Origin: Gemmatimonadota bacterium
Lineage (GTDB): Bacteria > Gemmatimonadota > Gemmatimonadetes > Longimicrobiales > Gaopeijiaceae
Assembly: GCA_016873995.1 (NCBI GenBank)
Contig: VGVR01000005.1
Location: 1-64,000, forward strand
Direction: 5' to 3'
DNA: 64,000 nt
Position 1 is the stretch's first letter, and the number at the start of each line of letters is the position of its first letter. Position numbers and translations under genes: made by a program. The notes below the pieces were generated by a model. That model was given only the letters and a program-made list of their open reading frames with translations, did no database searches and had not been told where the DNA came from. This document shows, piece by piece, positions 53,671 to 63,274 of this stretch.

Positions 53671-56235
53671 TCAGTCCCTCTCGCCGCCCTTCTTCCGCCC
53701 GACCCGCCGCTTCTGCTGCCCGCCGTTGGACGCACCCTTCGTCGGCCTCGGCTTCCCGTCCGCGAGCGCCACCTCGATGACGTCGTCGAGCGTCTCGGCC
53801 AGGTGGAACTTCATCTGCGCGCGTACGTCGTCCGGAATGTCCTCGAGGTCCGCCTCGTTGTCGTTCGGCAGGATGATTTCCTTGATGCCGGCCCGCACGG
53901 CGCCGAGCACCTTCTCCTTCACGCCGCCGATCGGCAGCACGCGACCCGTCAGAGTGAGCTCGCCGGTCATGGCGATGTCCTTGCGCACCTTGCGGCCCGA
54001 TACGGCCGACACGAGCGCGGTCGCCATGGTGATGCCCGCGGACGGGCCGTCCTTGGGGACCGCGCCGGCCGGCACGTGGATGTGCACCTCGCGCTTCTCG
54101 AGCGACTCGCGTGAGATCCCGAGTCGCTCCCAGTTGGCCTTGGCATACGAGAGCGCGGCGCGCCCGGACTCCTTCATGACGTCGCCGAGCTGGCCGGTGA
54201 GGACGAGCCCACCCTCTCCAGGCATGATGCTCGCCTCGACGAACATGATGTCGCCGCCCATGGGCGTGTAGAACATGCCGGTGGCCACGCCGACGGTGTC
54301 CTCTTCGGCCATGCGCTCGGGGTGCACACGCGGGCGCCCGAGTAGGTCGCGCACGTCCGCTTCGGTGGCGAAGAGTTTGTCGAGCTTCGCGCCCGCGATC
54401 TTGCGCGCGACTTTCCTGGCGAACTTGCCCACCTCGCGCTCGAGCTGACGCACGCCGGCCTCGCGCGTGTAGTGCTGCACGATAGCCAGCACGGCGTCGT
54501 CGGTCATCTGCAGCTCGTCGTCGGTGAGGCCGTTCTCCTTGCGCTGGCGCGGCAGCAGATAGCGCTTGGCGATTTCGAGCTTCTCGGCTTCCGTGTATCC
54601 TGCGAAGTCGACGCGCTCCATGCGGTCGAGCAGCGGCCCAGGGATGCGATCGAGGTAGTTCGCGGTCGCGATGAAGAGCACCTCGGAGAGGTCGAACGGG
54701 ATGCCGAGATAATGATCGACGAACGTCGAGTTCTGCGCCGGGTCGAGCACCTCGAGCAGCGCGGAGCTGGGGTCGCCCTGGAACGAGACGCCGAGCTTGT
54801 CGACCTCGTCGAGCAGGAAGACCGGGTTCTTCGACTTGGCCTGCCTCATCCCCTGGATGATGCGTCCGGGCATGGCACCGACGTACGTACGACGGTGTCC
54901 GCGGATGTCCGCCTCGTCGCGCGCCCCGCCGAGCGAGATGCGCACGTACTTGCGGCCGAGCGAACGCGCGATCGACTGCGCGATCGACGTCTTGCCTACG
55001 CCGGGCGGGCCCACGAAGAGCAGGATGGGGCCGCGGCCCGAGAATGCGTCATCGGCATTCCCGTCGTCCTCCTCCTTCTTCTTCTTCTTGCTCTTCGGCC
55101 CGACCGGCGCGGGGGCCGACGTAGCTGCGGCACCTTCCGCCGTGGCGGCGGCCACCACGGCGGTCGCTCCGGCCGGCGCCTCCTCTGCCTCCTCCTCCTT
55201 GTCCCGATCGATCTGCAGCTTGCGGACCGCGAGGAACTCGAGCACGCGGTCCTTCACGTCGTCGAGTCCGTGGTGGTCCTCTTCGAGGATCTTCTCGGCG
55301 AGCGCGAGATCGATCTTCTCTTCGGTGCGCTCGTTCCAGGGGAGCTCGGTAACCCACTCGAGGAACGTGCGGATCACCTGGTACTCGGCCGACTGCGGGC
55401 TGGTACGCTCCAGCCGGCGCAGCTCGCGATCGACTTCGGTGCGCTGCTCCTCGGAGAGCTTCAACGCCTCGATGCGCTGGCGCATCTCCTCGACGTCGTC
55501 GCGCTCTTCCTCTTCACCGAGCTCCTTCTGGATGGCCTTGAGCTGCTCGCGCAGCAACATCTCGCGCTGCCGCTCGCCCAGCTCCGACTGCACCTTGGCC
55601 TGGATGTCCTCCTGCGCGTCGATGCGCGCGAGCTCCCGCTCGACCGCCAGCAGGCAGTCGCGCATCCGCTGCTCATCGTCGAGCTGCTCGAGCAGACGCT
55701 GCTTCTCGGGCGTTCCGAGTTCGAGGTAGAACGCGACCAGGTCGGAGAACGGACCGGGCTCGCCCACTCCTTGGATCAGCTGATTGAGCGCTTCGGCGGG
55801 TACGCCGCGACGCGTGCCGAGCTCGGCGGCCCGGTCACGCAGCTCGCGGTCGAGGGCCTGGAACGCGGGGTCGGCCGGAGTGCGCGGCTTGAGACGCTCC
55901 AGCTCCTGGACCGCCGCATGCAGCATCGCCTGTCCTTCGGACTGATAAGAGAGCGCCTGCGCCCTCCCCTCACCCTGGACCAGGAGCTGCACCCCACCGC
56001 GCACGCGATGCGTCTGGATGATGCGCACGATCGTGCCCACCGAGTACAGGTACTCTGGCGTGGGGTCATCCACGTTCTCCTTCTGCGCCACCGCGAACAG
56101 GCGACGGTCCCCGTCCAGGGCTTCCTGTACGGCTTCGACGGTGCCGGGCCTGCCGGCCGAAATGGGCACGGCCACCCCGGGGTAGACGACGGTGTCCCGC
56201 AGCGGCAGGACCGGAAGCGTGAAGCGCTCGGACAT
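53671..56235 (-). CDS. lon: ATP-dependent protease Lon
   Basis: An 854-residue cytoplasmic protease. The N-terminal substrate-binding domain starts LPVLPLRDTVVYPGVAVPIS. A coiled-coil region (ELARIDAQEDIQAKVQSELGERQREMLLREQLKAIQKELGEEEERDD) follows. The AAA module has Walker A FVGPPGVGKTSI and Walker B FLLDEVDKLG. The catalytic dyad is Ser in PKDGPSAG (about 732) and Lys in GGVKEKVLGA (about 773). Before Walker A lies an unusual low-complexity insert of about 60 residues (GATAVVAAATAEGAAATSAP, then a run of lysines and acidic residues). ATG 56235 has GGAGAAGG eight bases upstream and is preferred to ATGs at 56253 and 56262. Confidence 0.95.
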   Translation of the reverse strand: MSERFTLPVLPLRDTVVYPGVAVPISAGRPGTVEAVQEALDGDRRLFAVAQKENVDDPTPEYLYSVGTIVRIIQTHRVRGGVQLLVQGEGRAQALSYQSEGQAMLHAAVQELERLKPRTPADPAFQALDRELRDRAAELGTRRGVPAEALNQLIQGVGEPGPFSDLVAFYLELGTPEKQRLLEQLDDEQRMRDCLLAVERELARIDAQEDIQAKVQSELGERQREMLLREQLKAIQKELGEEEERDDVEEMRQRIEALKLSEEQRTEVDRELRRLERTSPQSAEYQVIRTFLEWVTELPWNERTEEKIDLALAEKILEEDHHGLDDVKDRVLEFLAVRKLQIDRDKEEEAEEAPAGATAVVAAATAEGAAATSAPAPVGPKSKKKKKEEDDGNADDAFSGRGPILLFVGPPGVGKTSIAQSIARSLGRKYVRISLGGARDEADIRGHRRTYVGAMPGRIIQGMRQAKSKNPVFLLDEVDKLGVSFQGDPSSALLEVLDPAQNSTFVDHYLGIPFDLSEVLFIATANYLDRIPGPLLDRMERVDFAGYTEAEKLEIAKRYLLPRQRKENGLTDDELQMTDDAVLAIVQHYTREAGVRQLEREVGKFARKVARKIAGAKLDKLFATEADVRDLLGRPRVHPERMAEEDTVGVATGMFYTPMGGDIMFVEASIMPGEGGLVLTGQLGDVMKESGRAALSYAKANWERLGISRESLEKREVHIHVPAGAVPKDGPSAGITMATALVSAVSGRKVRKDIAMTGELTLTGRVLPIGGVKEKVLGAVRAGIKEIILPNDNEADLEDIPDDVRAQMKFHLAETLDDVIEVALADGKPRPTKGASNGGQQKRRVGRKKGGERD

Positions 56236-56487
56236 GTCGTTAGCCTTCTCCATCCTTCTCATGGATCGTCACCGAAGGCGGCGGGTGCAGGATCCTTGCC
56301 ACCCGAAAACCCGCCACTTCGCGCCCTGGCGCCCCGCGGGAATCCGGCATCTAGCCTCGGTCCCCTGCCAGTATGGCGCCCCGACCAGCGGCCTGTCGCG
56401 CCACTTTTTCGGCCTTCTGGCGGCAGTTAGCTTGGCACCTCGTTCCGCCGCGCGCCACCGGTACGCTGCTCCTCCCCGGCCCCCCAC

Positions 56488-57111
56488 ATGCGCGACCTGC
56501 TCGAAGGCATCACGTGGTTTCGCGGCTCGTCGGTCCGGATTCGCCGGGCGGGCCTCGAGATCCACGTCGATCCCCTGGGCCTCACCGAGGGGTCTGCGGC
56601 GGACGTCGTGCTCCTCACGCACCCGCACTACGACAACTTCTCCGAGGCCGACATCGCGCGCGTGCGGAAGCCGGGCACCGTGCTCGTGGCACCGGCCTCC
56701 ATGAAGAAGTTGATCGCGGACGCGGATCATTTCATGCGCCCCGGAGACATGCTCCAGCTCGAGGGCTTCGACATTCTCGCAGTCCCGGCCCACAACGTCG
56801 ACAAGAAGTTCCACACGGCCGAGCACGGCTGGCTCGGCTATGTGTTCACGGTCGGAGGCGCTACGTACTACCACGCCGGCGATACCGACTTTCTTCCGTC
56901 GATGTTCGGGATACGCTGCGATGTGGCCTTTCTGCCGTGCGGCGGCCACTACACGATGGGTGTGGACGACGCAGCCAAGGCCGCGGCCGCCTGCGGCGCG
57001 CACGTGATCGTTCCGATCCACTGGGGGGAGCCGCACGGATCGCTCGAGGACGTCGGCAGACTGCGCGACCTCTTCTCCGGTGAGGTGCACGTCCTCGACC
57101 GCGCGAGTTAG
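56488..57111 (+). CDS. Metallo-beta-lactamase-fold hydrolase (UlaG-like)
   Basis: A 207-residue protein of the MBL fold. It has WFRGSSVRI and IHVDPLG at the start, the metal site LLTHPHYDNFS (residues 41-51) and YYHAGDTDF further on, plus GGHYTMGVDDA and PIHWGE. The usual HxHxDH motif reads HxHxDN, replacing one metal-ligand histidine with asparagine. Substrate unknown; relatives act on lactones and phosphodiesters. It begins a five-gene operon with gamma-glutamyltransferase 18 bp downstream. Confidence 0.82.
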   Translation: MRDLLEGITWFRGSSVRIRRAGLEIHVDPLGLTEGSAADVVLLTHPHYDNFSEADIARVRKPGTVLVAPASMKKLIADADHFMRPGDMLQLEGFDILAVPAHNVDKKFHTAEHGWLGYVFTVGGATYYHAGDTDFLPSMFGIRCDVAFLPCGGHYTMGVDDAAKAAAACGAHVIVPIHWGEPHGSLEDVGRLRDLFSGEVHVLDRAS

Positions 57112-57129
57112 GCGCGCGAGGTCGGCGAC

Positions 57130-58704
57130 GTGAGCTCGGGTCGCTCGACGGTCTACGCGCCCAACGGCGTCGTAGCGACGAGCCAACCGCTCGCCACGGG
57201 CGCCGGACTGCACGTGCTGGAGTCGGGAGGCACCGCGGCCGACGCGATCGTCGCCGCCGCGGCAGTGCTGAACGTCACAGAGCCGTACATGACCGGGATC
57301 GGCGGGGATGCGTTCGCGCTGGTCTGGTCGGCCGCGGAGCGGCGCCTGGTCGGCCTCGACGCGAGCGGTCGCTCGGGCTCGCTCGTCGACGTCGACGGCC
57401 TGGTGGCGGCCGGTGCGCGAGGCGTCCCCTCGACCGGCGCGCGCTCGGTCACCGTGCCGGGCGCGCTCGCGGGGTGGCAGGCGCTCCTCGAGCGCTTCGG
57501 CCGCATGTCGCTCGCCCAGGCGCTGGAGCCCGCCATCCGGATCGCCGAGGAGGGATTCCCGGTCACGCCGATCATTGCGCGCGATTGGGCGGGGATGGTC
57601 GACCTGCTGCGCGCCGATGCGGGCGCGCGCGCGACGTACCTGGCCGGCGGCCGCAGCCCGACTGCAGGAGCGTGGTTCCGCAATCCCGACCTCGCGCGCT
57701 CGCTCCGAGCCATCGCTGACGCGGGACCGAGCGCGCTCTACGGCGGCGAGCTGGGGAGCCGCGTGGTTGCAGGACTTCGCGAGCTGGGCGGATGGCTGAC
57801 GCTCGACGACTTGGCCGGGCACGAAGTCCGCTGGGTCGACCCGCTCTCGGTCACCTACAGGGGGTACACGCTCCACGAGCTTCCGCCCGCCGGACAAGGA
57901 ATCGCTGCGCTGCAGATGCTCGGCATGCTCGAGTCCGTCGACGTCGCCGCAATGGGACACAATTCGGCGGCTTACTTGCACACGCTCATCGAGGCGAAGA
58001 AGCTGGCGTTCGCCGACCTCGCGGCGCACGTCGCCGACCCAGCGTGCATGGCGGTGCCGCCCGCGGCGTTGCTCGACGCCGGCTATCTGATCGGCCGCAG
58101 CAAGAGCATCGACGCCCGGCGCGCCGCCGACCGCCCCGAGCCGGGACGCTTCGCCACGCACTCCGAGACCGTCTACCTGGCTGCCGCCGACGCCGAAGGC
58201 AACATGGTCTCCTTCATCAACTCGATTTCCGGGTACTTCGGGTCGGGCGTAGTGGTCCCGGGCACGGGGTTCGCACTGCAGAACCGAGGCGCCGGCTTCA
58301 CGCTCGAGCACGGACACCCGAATCGCCTCGCGCCGAAGAAGCGGCCGTTCCACACCATCATTCCCGCGTTCGTGACGCGAGACGGCGAGCCCTGGCTCGC
58401 GTTCGGCGTCATGGGTGGGCCGATGCAGCCGCAGGGCCACGCACAGGTGCTGCTGAACATGCTCGAGTTCGGCATGGACGTGCAGCAAGCGATCGAGGCG
58501 CCGCGCTTCCGCCACCTCGACGGACGCTCGGTCGCGATTGAACGCCTCGACCCGAACGTCGCACGCGAGCTCGGCGCACGGGGCCACGAGTTGGTGCCGC
58601 CCGAGCACACGACGTTCGGCGGCGCCCAGGCGGTGCTGCGGCTCTCGCGGGGTTGGGGAGCCGGCTCCGATCCGCGTAAGGACGGCATGGCGGCCGGCCA
58701 TTGA
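57130..58704 (+). CDS. Gamma-glutamyltransferase family protein
   Basis: A 524-residue Ntn-hydrolase that would self-cleave into two subunits before the nucleophile. The N-terminal half shows VVATSQPLATGAGLHVLESGGTAADAIVAAAAVLNVTEPYMTGIGGDAF. The predicted nucleophile is Thr347 in SETVYLAAADAEGNMVSFINS; E. coli has TTH at this place, so the second Thr is Val. No signal peptide is seen, unusual for periplasmic forms. Substrate may be glutathione-like or another gamma-glutamyl compound. Start GTG 57130; TTGA overlap with the Nudix gene. Confidence 0.88.
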   Translation: MSSGRSTVYAPNGVVATSQPLATGAGLHVLESGGTAADAIVAAAAVLNVTEPYMTGIGGDAFALVWSAAERRLVGLDASGRSGSLVDVDGLVAAGARGVPSTGARSVTVPGALAGWQALLERFGRMSLAQALEPAIRIAEEGFPVTPIIARDWAGMVDLLRADAGARATYLAGGRSPTAGAWFRNPDLARSLRAIADAGPSALYGGELGSRVVAGLRELGGWLTLDDLAGHEVRWVDPLSVTYRGYTLHELPPAGQGIAALQMLGMLESVDVAAMGHNSAAYLHTLIEAKKLAFADLAAHVADPACMAVPPAALLDAGYLIGRSKSIDARRAADRPEPGRFATHSETVYLAAADAEGNMVSFINSISGYFGSGVVVPGTGFALQNRGAGFTLEHGHPNRLAPKKRPFHTIIPAFVTRDGEPWLAFGVMGGPMQPQGHAQVLLNMLEFGMDVQQAIEAPRFRHLDGRSVAIERLDPNVARELGARGHELVPPEHTTFGGAQAVLRLSRGWGAGSDPRKDGMAAGH

Positions 58705-59507
58705 GCGCTCCGGTCACGCCGCGGCCTGCGGCCACGATCGTACTGCTACGCGACGGCGCGGGTGGACTCGAGGTGCTTCTGCTCAGGCGCAACCTACAGG
58801 CAGTGTTCGCGCCGGGCGCGTTCGTGTTTCCGGGCGGGCTCGTCGACGCGGAGGACTCCACCGGGGACGTGCTCGACTTGGTCGACGGGCTGACCGTGGA
58901 CGGCGCCGCCGCCCGCCTCGGCTTGGTCGGCGGGCACCCTCCTGCGCTCGCCTACTGGGTGGCCGCGGTGCGCGAGGCGTTCGAGGAGACCGGCATCCTG
59001 CTCGGGGCTGAGACGACTCGCGATCCGAGCGATTCTCGCCGCGACCTGCCGGGGACGGATCCAGGCCGCGACGCGCGCAACCTCCGTTCTGATCTGCTCG
59101 ACGGACGCGCCACGTTCGCCGAGGTGCTCGCCCGACTCGAAGGGCGCATCGATGCCGGAGGGATCGCCTACTTCGCGCACTGGATCACGCCGGAGCGGTC
59201 GCCTCGCCGATACGACACGCGCTTCTTCGCGGCGCGTGTGGGCCACGACGCGCCCGCGGTGGTGGACGAACGTGAGGTGACCGAAGCGCGCTGGATCACA
59301 CCCGCGGATGCGCTGCTTGCTCACGCGTCCGGGGCTCTCTCCATGATGCTACCCACCGTCCGTACGCTGGAGCGTCTAGCGGCGTTCTCGGATACCCGGG
59401 CAGCCCTCGCCGCCCTCGCAGACGCGCCGGTTCCGACCATCCTGCCGGGCCCTGATGTCGGGGGCTTTGCCGGTTCGGTCCCGCAGGCCAGATTGCCGAC
59501 ATCATGA
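58701..59507 (+). CDS. Nudix hydrolase (NUDT19-like layout)
   Basis: A 268-residue hydrolase of nucleoside-diphosphate-linked compounds, possibly CoA derivatives given similarity to long NUDT19-like forms. The domain starts ATIVLLRDGAGGLEVLLLRRN with VFPGGLVDAED, and the Nudix box helix reads VREAFEETGILLG. Between them is a stretch of about 45 residues longer than usual. The C-terminal half (YFAHWITPERSPRRYDTRFFAAR onward) matches the extended subfamily. The TTG start overlaps the gamma-glutamyltransferase stop (TTGA); the end overlaps the next gene (ATGA). Confidence 0.88.
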   Translation: MSAPVTPRPAATIVLLRDGAGGLEVLLLRRNLQAVFAPGAFVFPGGLVDAEDSTGDVLDLVDGLTVDGAAARLGLVGGHPPALAYWVAAVREAFEETGILLGAETTRDPSDSRRDLPGTDPGRDARNLRSDLLDGRATFAEVLARLEGRIDAGGIAYFAHWITPERSPRRYDTRFFAARVGHDAPAVVDEREVTEARWITPADALLAHASGALSMMLPTVRTLERLAAFSDTRAALAALADAPVPTILPGPDVGGFAGSVPQARLPTS

Positions 59508-61294
59508 TGCGACAAGCACTCGTGGTCGCGACACTCGCGATTTTCGCGCTGATAGGCGGGCCGCCGCCGGCTGCGGCACAGGTCACGCCTGCGCCTCCGC
59601 TCGAGATCTTCCACGGCTTCACGCTCATCGACGGCACGGGGAGAGCGCCCATCGCGGACGCGGCCATCAGCGTTCGTGGCAACGAGATCGTCACCGTCTG
59701 GAGCCGTCGCGAGCTCCTCTCCGGTCCCTCCGCGCCGCGCGACGCCATCGTCATCAACCTCGGCGGCGGATACGTCATCCCCGGTCTGATCGACGCGCAC
59801 GTGCACCTGAGCACATCGCCCAATCGTGAGGCTGCGGAAGCCGAGCTGTATCGGCTCCTGTACGCTGGCGTGACCGCGGTGCGGGACATGGCCGGCGACG
59901 GGCGTGCTCTCGCCTCGTTGGCGCGCGACTCGCGTCTCGGGGAGATCGACGCGCCCGACGTCTACTACTCCGCGCTCATGGCGGGGCCGCAGTTCATGAC
60001 CGACCCGCGACCCCAGGCGGCAGCGGCGGGAGCCGTCGCCGGACAAGTGCCCTGGTTGCAGGCGATCACGCCCCAAAGCGACATCCCGCTCGCGGTGGCC
60101 ATGGCGAAGGGCACCTACGCCACGGGCATCAAGATCCACGCGGACCTGGCAGCGGCCGAGGTGGCTCGCATCACGCAGGAGGCGCACCGCCAGGGCATGC
60201 AGGTGTGGGCGCACAGCATGGTCGTGCCGGCCCGGCCCCTCGAGGTGATCCAGAGCGACGTCGACGTGGTCTCGCACGTGTGCGACATCGCGTGGGAAGC
60301 GATGAACACCGTGCCGCCGCGCTATCACCACGACATGACGCCCCAGTACGGATCGTTCACCGCCGGGTCCGCAGTCTTCACGCAGCTCTTCGGCGAAATG
60401 GTGTCGCGGGGAACTATCCTCGATGCGACGCTCGCAACCTATGTGCGTCAGGACGCGAGTCGCGACCTGTTACCGTACGACCTACCCGGCGGATGCGACA
60501 TCGCCTTTGCACGCTCACTCGTCCGGCGGGCGAACGAGCTGGGCGTAGCGATTGCGGCCGGCTCCGACTTCACGTCGCATCCCGATGATCCATTCCCGGC
60601 CCTCTACGAGGAGCTCGAGGAGCTCGTGATAGGCGGCGGGCTGTCGCCGATGGATGCCATCGTCGCGGCGACGAGCACCGCCGCCCGGAGCATTGGCATC
60701 GAGGCGACACAAGGCACGCTCGCGCACGGCCGGCCGGTGAGCTTCGTGCTGCTGCGCGAGGACCCTCTCGTGGATATCCGCGCCCTCCGCTCCGTCCAGT
60801 CGGTGTGGAAGAACGCGGAGCGGTTCGATCGCACTGACTATCGATCCCGCTTCCCGCGAGACGATGTCGCTGAGACGCGGCCCGTCGCCGGCGGGGGTGC
60901 GGCTTCCACTCAAGCGCTCCTAGACGCCTGGCTCGCGATGTGGCGACCCTACGACCTCGACCAGGTTGCGGCGCTCTTCGTCAACGACGATGCGCTCTCC
61001 TACTTCCCGTCGGACCGCGAAGGGCTCATCCAGGGATACGCCGCCGTGCGCGGGTATCTCGAGGGGCTCGGCTTCGTGTCGGGCGGCTTCCAGCCCGAGA
61101 GCGAGATGTGGCTGGAAGAGGTGACGGTGTCCGACTTCGGCGAGAGTGCGGTCGTGGGCGCGGTCTGGTACTTCGGCAACCGTCTGAACCGCCGTGCGGC
61201 GGGCCGCGGACCCCTGACCATGGTGCTCGCCCGCGTGGGCGAGGGGTGGCGCATCTCGCACGTCAACTTCGGGAACTACCAGCCCGAGCGTTGA
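59504..61294 (+). CDS. Exported amidohydrolase fused to an NTF2-like (SnoaL/DUF4440) domain
   Basis: A 596-residue secreted metal-dependent hydrolase. The signal peptide ends near PPPAAAQ (residue 26). The amidohydrolase part (about 35-450) has IDGTGRAPIADAAI, VIPGLIDAHVHLS (first metal-binding HxH), GIKIHADLAAAE, VWAHSM, VSHVCDIAW and AAGSDFTSHP (metal-binding Asp), like imidazolonepropionase-type enzymes. Residues about 470-596 form an NTF2-like domain (LDAWLAMWRPYDLDQVAALFVNDDALSYFPSDREGLIQGYAAVRGYLEGL). Such a fusion is uncommon. The next gene encodes a separate NTF2-like lipoprotein two bases downstream. Confidence 0.87.
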   Translation: MMRQALVVATLAIFALIGGPPPAAAQVTPAPPLEIFHGFTLIDGTGRAPIADAAISVRGNEIVTVWSRRELLSGPSAPRDAIVINLGGGYVIPGLIDAHVHLSTSPNREAAEAELYRLLYAGVTAVRDMAGDGRALASLARDSRLGEIDAPDVYYSALMAGPQFMTDPRPQAAAAGAVAGQVPWLQAITPQSDIPLAVAMAKGTYATGIKIHADLAAAEVARITQEAHRQGMQVWAHSMVVPARPLEVIQSDVDVVSHVCDIAWEAMNTVPPRYHHDMTPQYGSFTAGSAVFTQLFGEMVSRGTILDATLATYVRQDASRDLLPYDLPGGCDIAFARSLVRRANELGVAIAAGSDFTSHPDDPFPALYEELEELVIGGGLSPMDAIVAATSTAARSIGIEATQGTLAHGRPVSFVLLREDPLVDIRALRSVQSVWKNAERFDRTDYRSRFPRDDVAETRPVAGGGAASTQALLDAWLAMWRPYDLDQVAALFVNDDALSYFPSDREGLIQGYAAVRGYLEGLGFVSGGFQPESEMWLEEVTVSDFGESAVVGAVWYFGNRLNRRAAGRGPLTMVLARVGEGWRISHVNFGNYQPER

Positions 61295-61296
61295 GC

Positions 61297-61836
61297 ATGG
61301 CTGCACCGCGGCGACGCTGGCGGTGTGTGTGCGCGCTGGCCGCCGGCCTCGCAGCGTGCGCGCCCACCGGAGAGCAGGCCGTATCCCAAAACGAGCTGCT
61401 GGCGCGCTCGCTCATGGATGCGCTAGTCGCGGCCGACACCGCGACCATCGTCGCGCTCTTCTGGCCCGAAGCCGTCTATGACGACTACGCGAGCCAGCTC
61501 CAGTACCGCGGCATCGAGGAGATCGTCGGATACGTCACCTCCGTGCACGCCTGGGCGGACGACGTCTACCTGAACGTCGGCAGTGTGCACGTGAGCGAGT
61601 CGGGCGCGGTCGCGGAATGGCTCTTCGCCGCCGTGCAGGCGCGACCCATGGGCGAGCTCGTGCCGACCGTCACCAATCGCGAAGTCGTCGTGAACGGCGT
61701 GACCATCATCGAGGTGGACGGCGGGCGCATCCGCCGAGCGGCGGACTACGTGGACCAGCTGCCGCTCCTGCTCCAGCTAGGGGGTCGCATGACGCTCCCA
61801 GGGGGTGGGTTGGTGGAGTTGGAGGAGGGGCGGTAA
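61297..61836 (+). CDS. NTF2-like (SnoaL-type) lipoprotein
   Basis: A 179-residue lipoprotein. The signal peptide has the lipobox GLAAC at about residues 17-21. The mature part is an NTF2-like fold: LLARSLMDALVAADTATIVALFWPEAVYDDYASQLQYRGIEEIVGYVTSVHAWADDVYLNV and AEWLFAAVQ. It resembles the C-terminal domain of the preceding amidohydrolase. It may bind or isomerise a small molecule in the same pathway. The start ATG 61297 lies two bases after the previous stop. Confidence 0.82.
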   Translation: MAAPRRRWRCVCALAAGLAACAPTGEQAVSQNELLARSLMDALVAADTATIVALFWPEAVYDDYASQLQYRGIEEIVGYVTSVHAWADDVYLNVGSVHVSESGAVAEWLFAAVQARPMGELVPTVTNREVVVNGVTIIEVDGGRIRRAADYVDQLPLLLQLGGRMTLPGGGLVELEEGR

Positions 61837-62001
61837 GGGGGGGCGGTGGGATACGCGTTTCCCCTGCCTGGACCTGTGTGTACGCTGGGTCCCGCCGCCG
61901 GGGTGCTGGCGGCCGCCACGCGCGGATTGCAAATCATATGGCAGTGGCGTTACATTTCGTAGCCTCAGGCGGTTGTAGAACGTAGTTTCCACGGTTCGTA
62001 C

Positions 62002-63255
62002 ATGGCCTACCGTCCACGTGTCGTCGACCAGGAGCTCGAGCGCCGCCTGGCGGCGATGGGTGCCGTCGTGATCGAGGGACCCCGAGCCTGCGGCAAGACC
62101 GCGTCGGCCCGTCAGGTAGCCGCGAGCGAAGTCCTTCTCGACATCGATCCGAATGCTCGGCGCGCTCTGGATGTCGATCCCGCGCTGGTCCTCGACGGAC
62201 CCACCCCGCGCCTCATCGACGAATGGCAGGTCGAACCAAGCATCTGGAATCACATACGGCGTGCCATCGACCACCGCGGCGCGCCTGGCCAGTTCATCCT
62301 CACCGGCTCGACGGTCCCCGCGGACGACGGCACGCGTCATACTGGTGCCGGTCGGTTGGCGAGGCTCCGCATGCGTCCGATGAGCCTCTACGAGAGCGGC
62401 CACGGCACGGGTGACGTGTCACTGGCGCGCATGCTGCGAGGCGATCCCGCGCGGGCGGCCGACCCCGGCATTGCGATCCGGGACCTGGCGGACCGCGTCT
62501 GTGTCGGAGGGTGGCCGGGGTTACTGTCTCTCGGGGTCGACGATGCGACGGAGGCTGTGCGCTCCTACCTCGACGAGATCCGACGTGCCGACGTGAGCCG
62601 TGTCGACCAAGCGTCCCGGGACCCCATGAAGGTCGGGCGCTTGCTCGCATCGCTCGGGCGGCATGTCGCAACCAGAGCAAGTCTCCCAACACTTGCAGCC
62701 GACGTGGGCGGCTCGGACGGGCCACTCGCGGTCACCACGGTCCGCGAGTACCTCACCGCGCTCGAGCGTCTCATGATCGTCGAGGACCAGCCGGCCTGGG
62801 GGCCACACCTCAGGTCGCGATCGCGGCTGCAGAAGTCCACCAAGCGCCATTTCGTGGATCCTTCACTCGCGGCAGCCGCCATCGGAGCCACCCCCCAGAG
62901 CCTGCTGAGGGACCTCGAGTTGTTCGGCTTGGTCTTCGAGTCGATGGTCATCCGCGACCTCCGAGTCTACGCGCAGGCGATCGATGCGGAAGTCCTCCAG
63001 TACCTCGACAATACCGGGCTCGAGGCCGACGCGATCGTCCGCGTCCGCGACGGGAGTTGGGCGGCATTCGAGGTCAAGCTCGGCCACGGAGAGGTGGACC
63101 GCGCGGCCGCCAACCTCATCAAGTTGCGCGACGACCGCGTCGATACGACGCGAACCGGCGCTCCCCTGCTTCTGGGCGTCATCGTCGCCACCGGGCTGAG
63201 CTACATGCGTGCCGACGGCGTAGCCGTCATCGCGATCGGGGCGTTGGGGCCGTGA
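62002..63255 (+). CDS. AAA ATPase with DUF4143 C-terminal domain
   Basis: A 417-residue ATPase. Walker A is IEGPRACGKTASA (about residue 26) and the Walker B region is PRLIDEWQVEPSIWN. The middle has FILTGSTVP and RMRPMSLYESG, then the DUF4143 domain with FGLVFESMVIRDLRVYAQ and the PD-(D/E)XK-like GLEADAIVRVRDGSWAAFEVKLGHGEVDRAA. Function is not established; relatives often lie near toxin-antitoxin genes and mobile islands. It is flanked by 165 bp upstream in which I see no other gene. Confidence 0.88.
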   Translation: MAYRPRVVDQELERRLAAMGAVVIEGPRACGKTASARQVAASEVLLDIDPNARRALDVDPALVLDGPTPRLIDEWQVEPSIWNHIRRAIDHRGAPGQFILTGSTVPADDGTRHTGAGRLARLRMRPMSLYESGHGTGDVSLARMLRGDPARAADPGIAIRDLADRVCVGGWPGLLSLGVDDATEAVRSYLDEIRRADVSRVDQASRDPMKVGRLLASLGRHVATRASLPTLAADVGGSDGPLAVTTVREYLTALERLMIVEDQPAWGPHLRSRSRLQKSTKRHFVDPSLAAAAIGATPQSLLRDLELFGLVFESMVIRDLRVYAQAIDAEVLQYLDNTGLEADAIVRVRDGSWAAFEVKLGHGEVDRAAANLIKLRDDRVDTTRTGAPLLLGVIVATGLSYMRADGVAVIAIGALGP

Positions 63256-63274
63256 GCGTCCTCGCCGGCAACCT

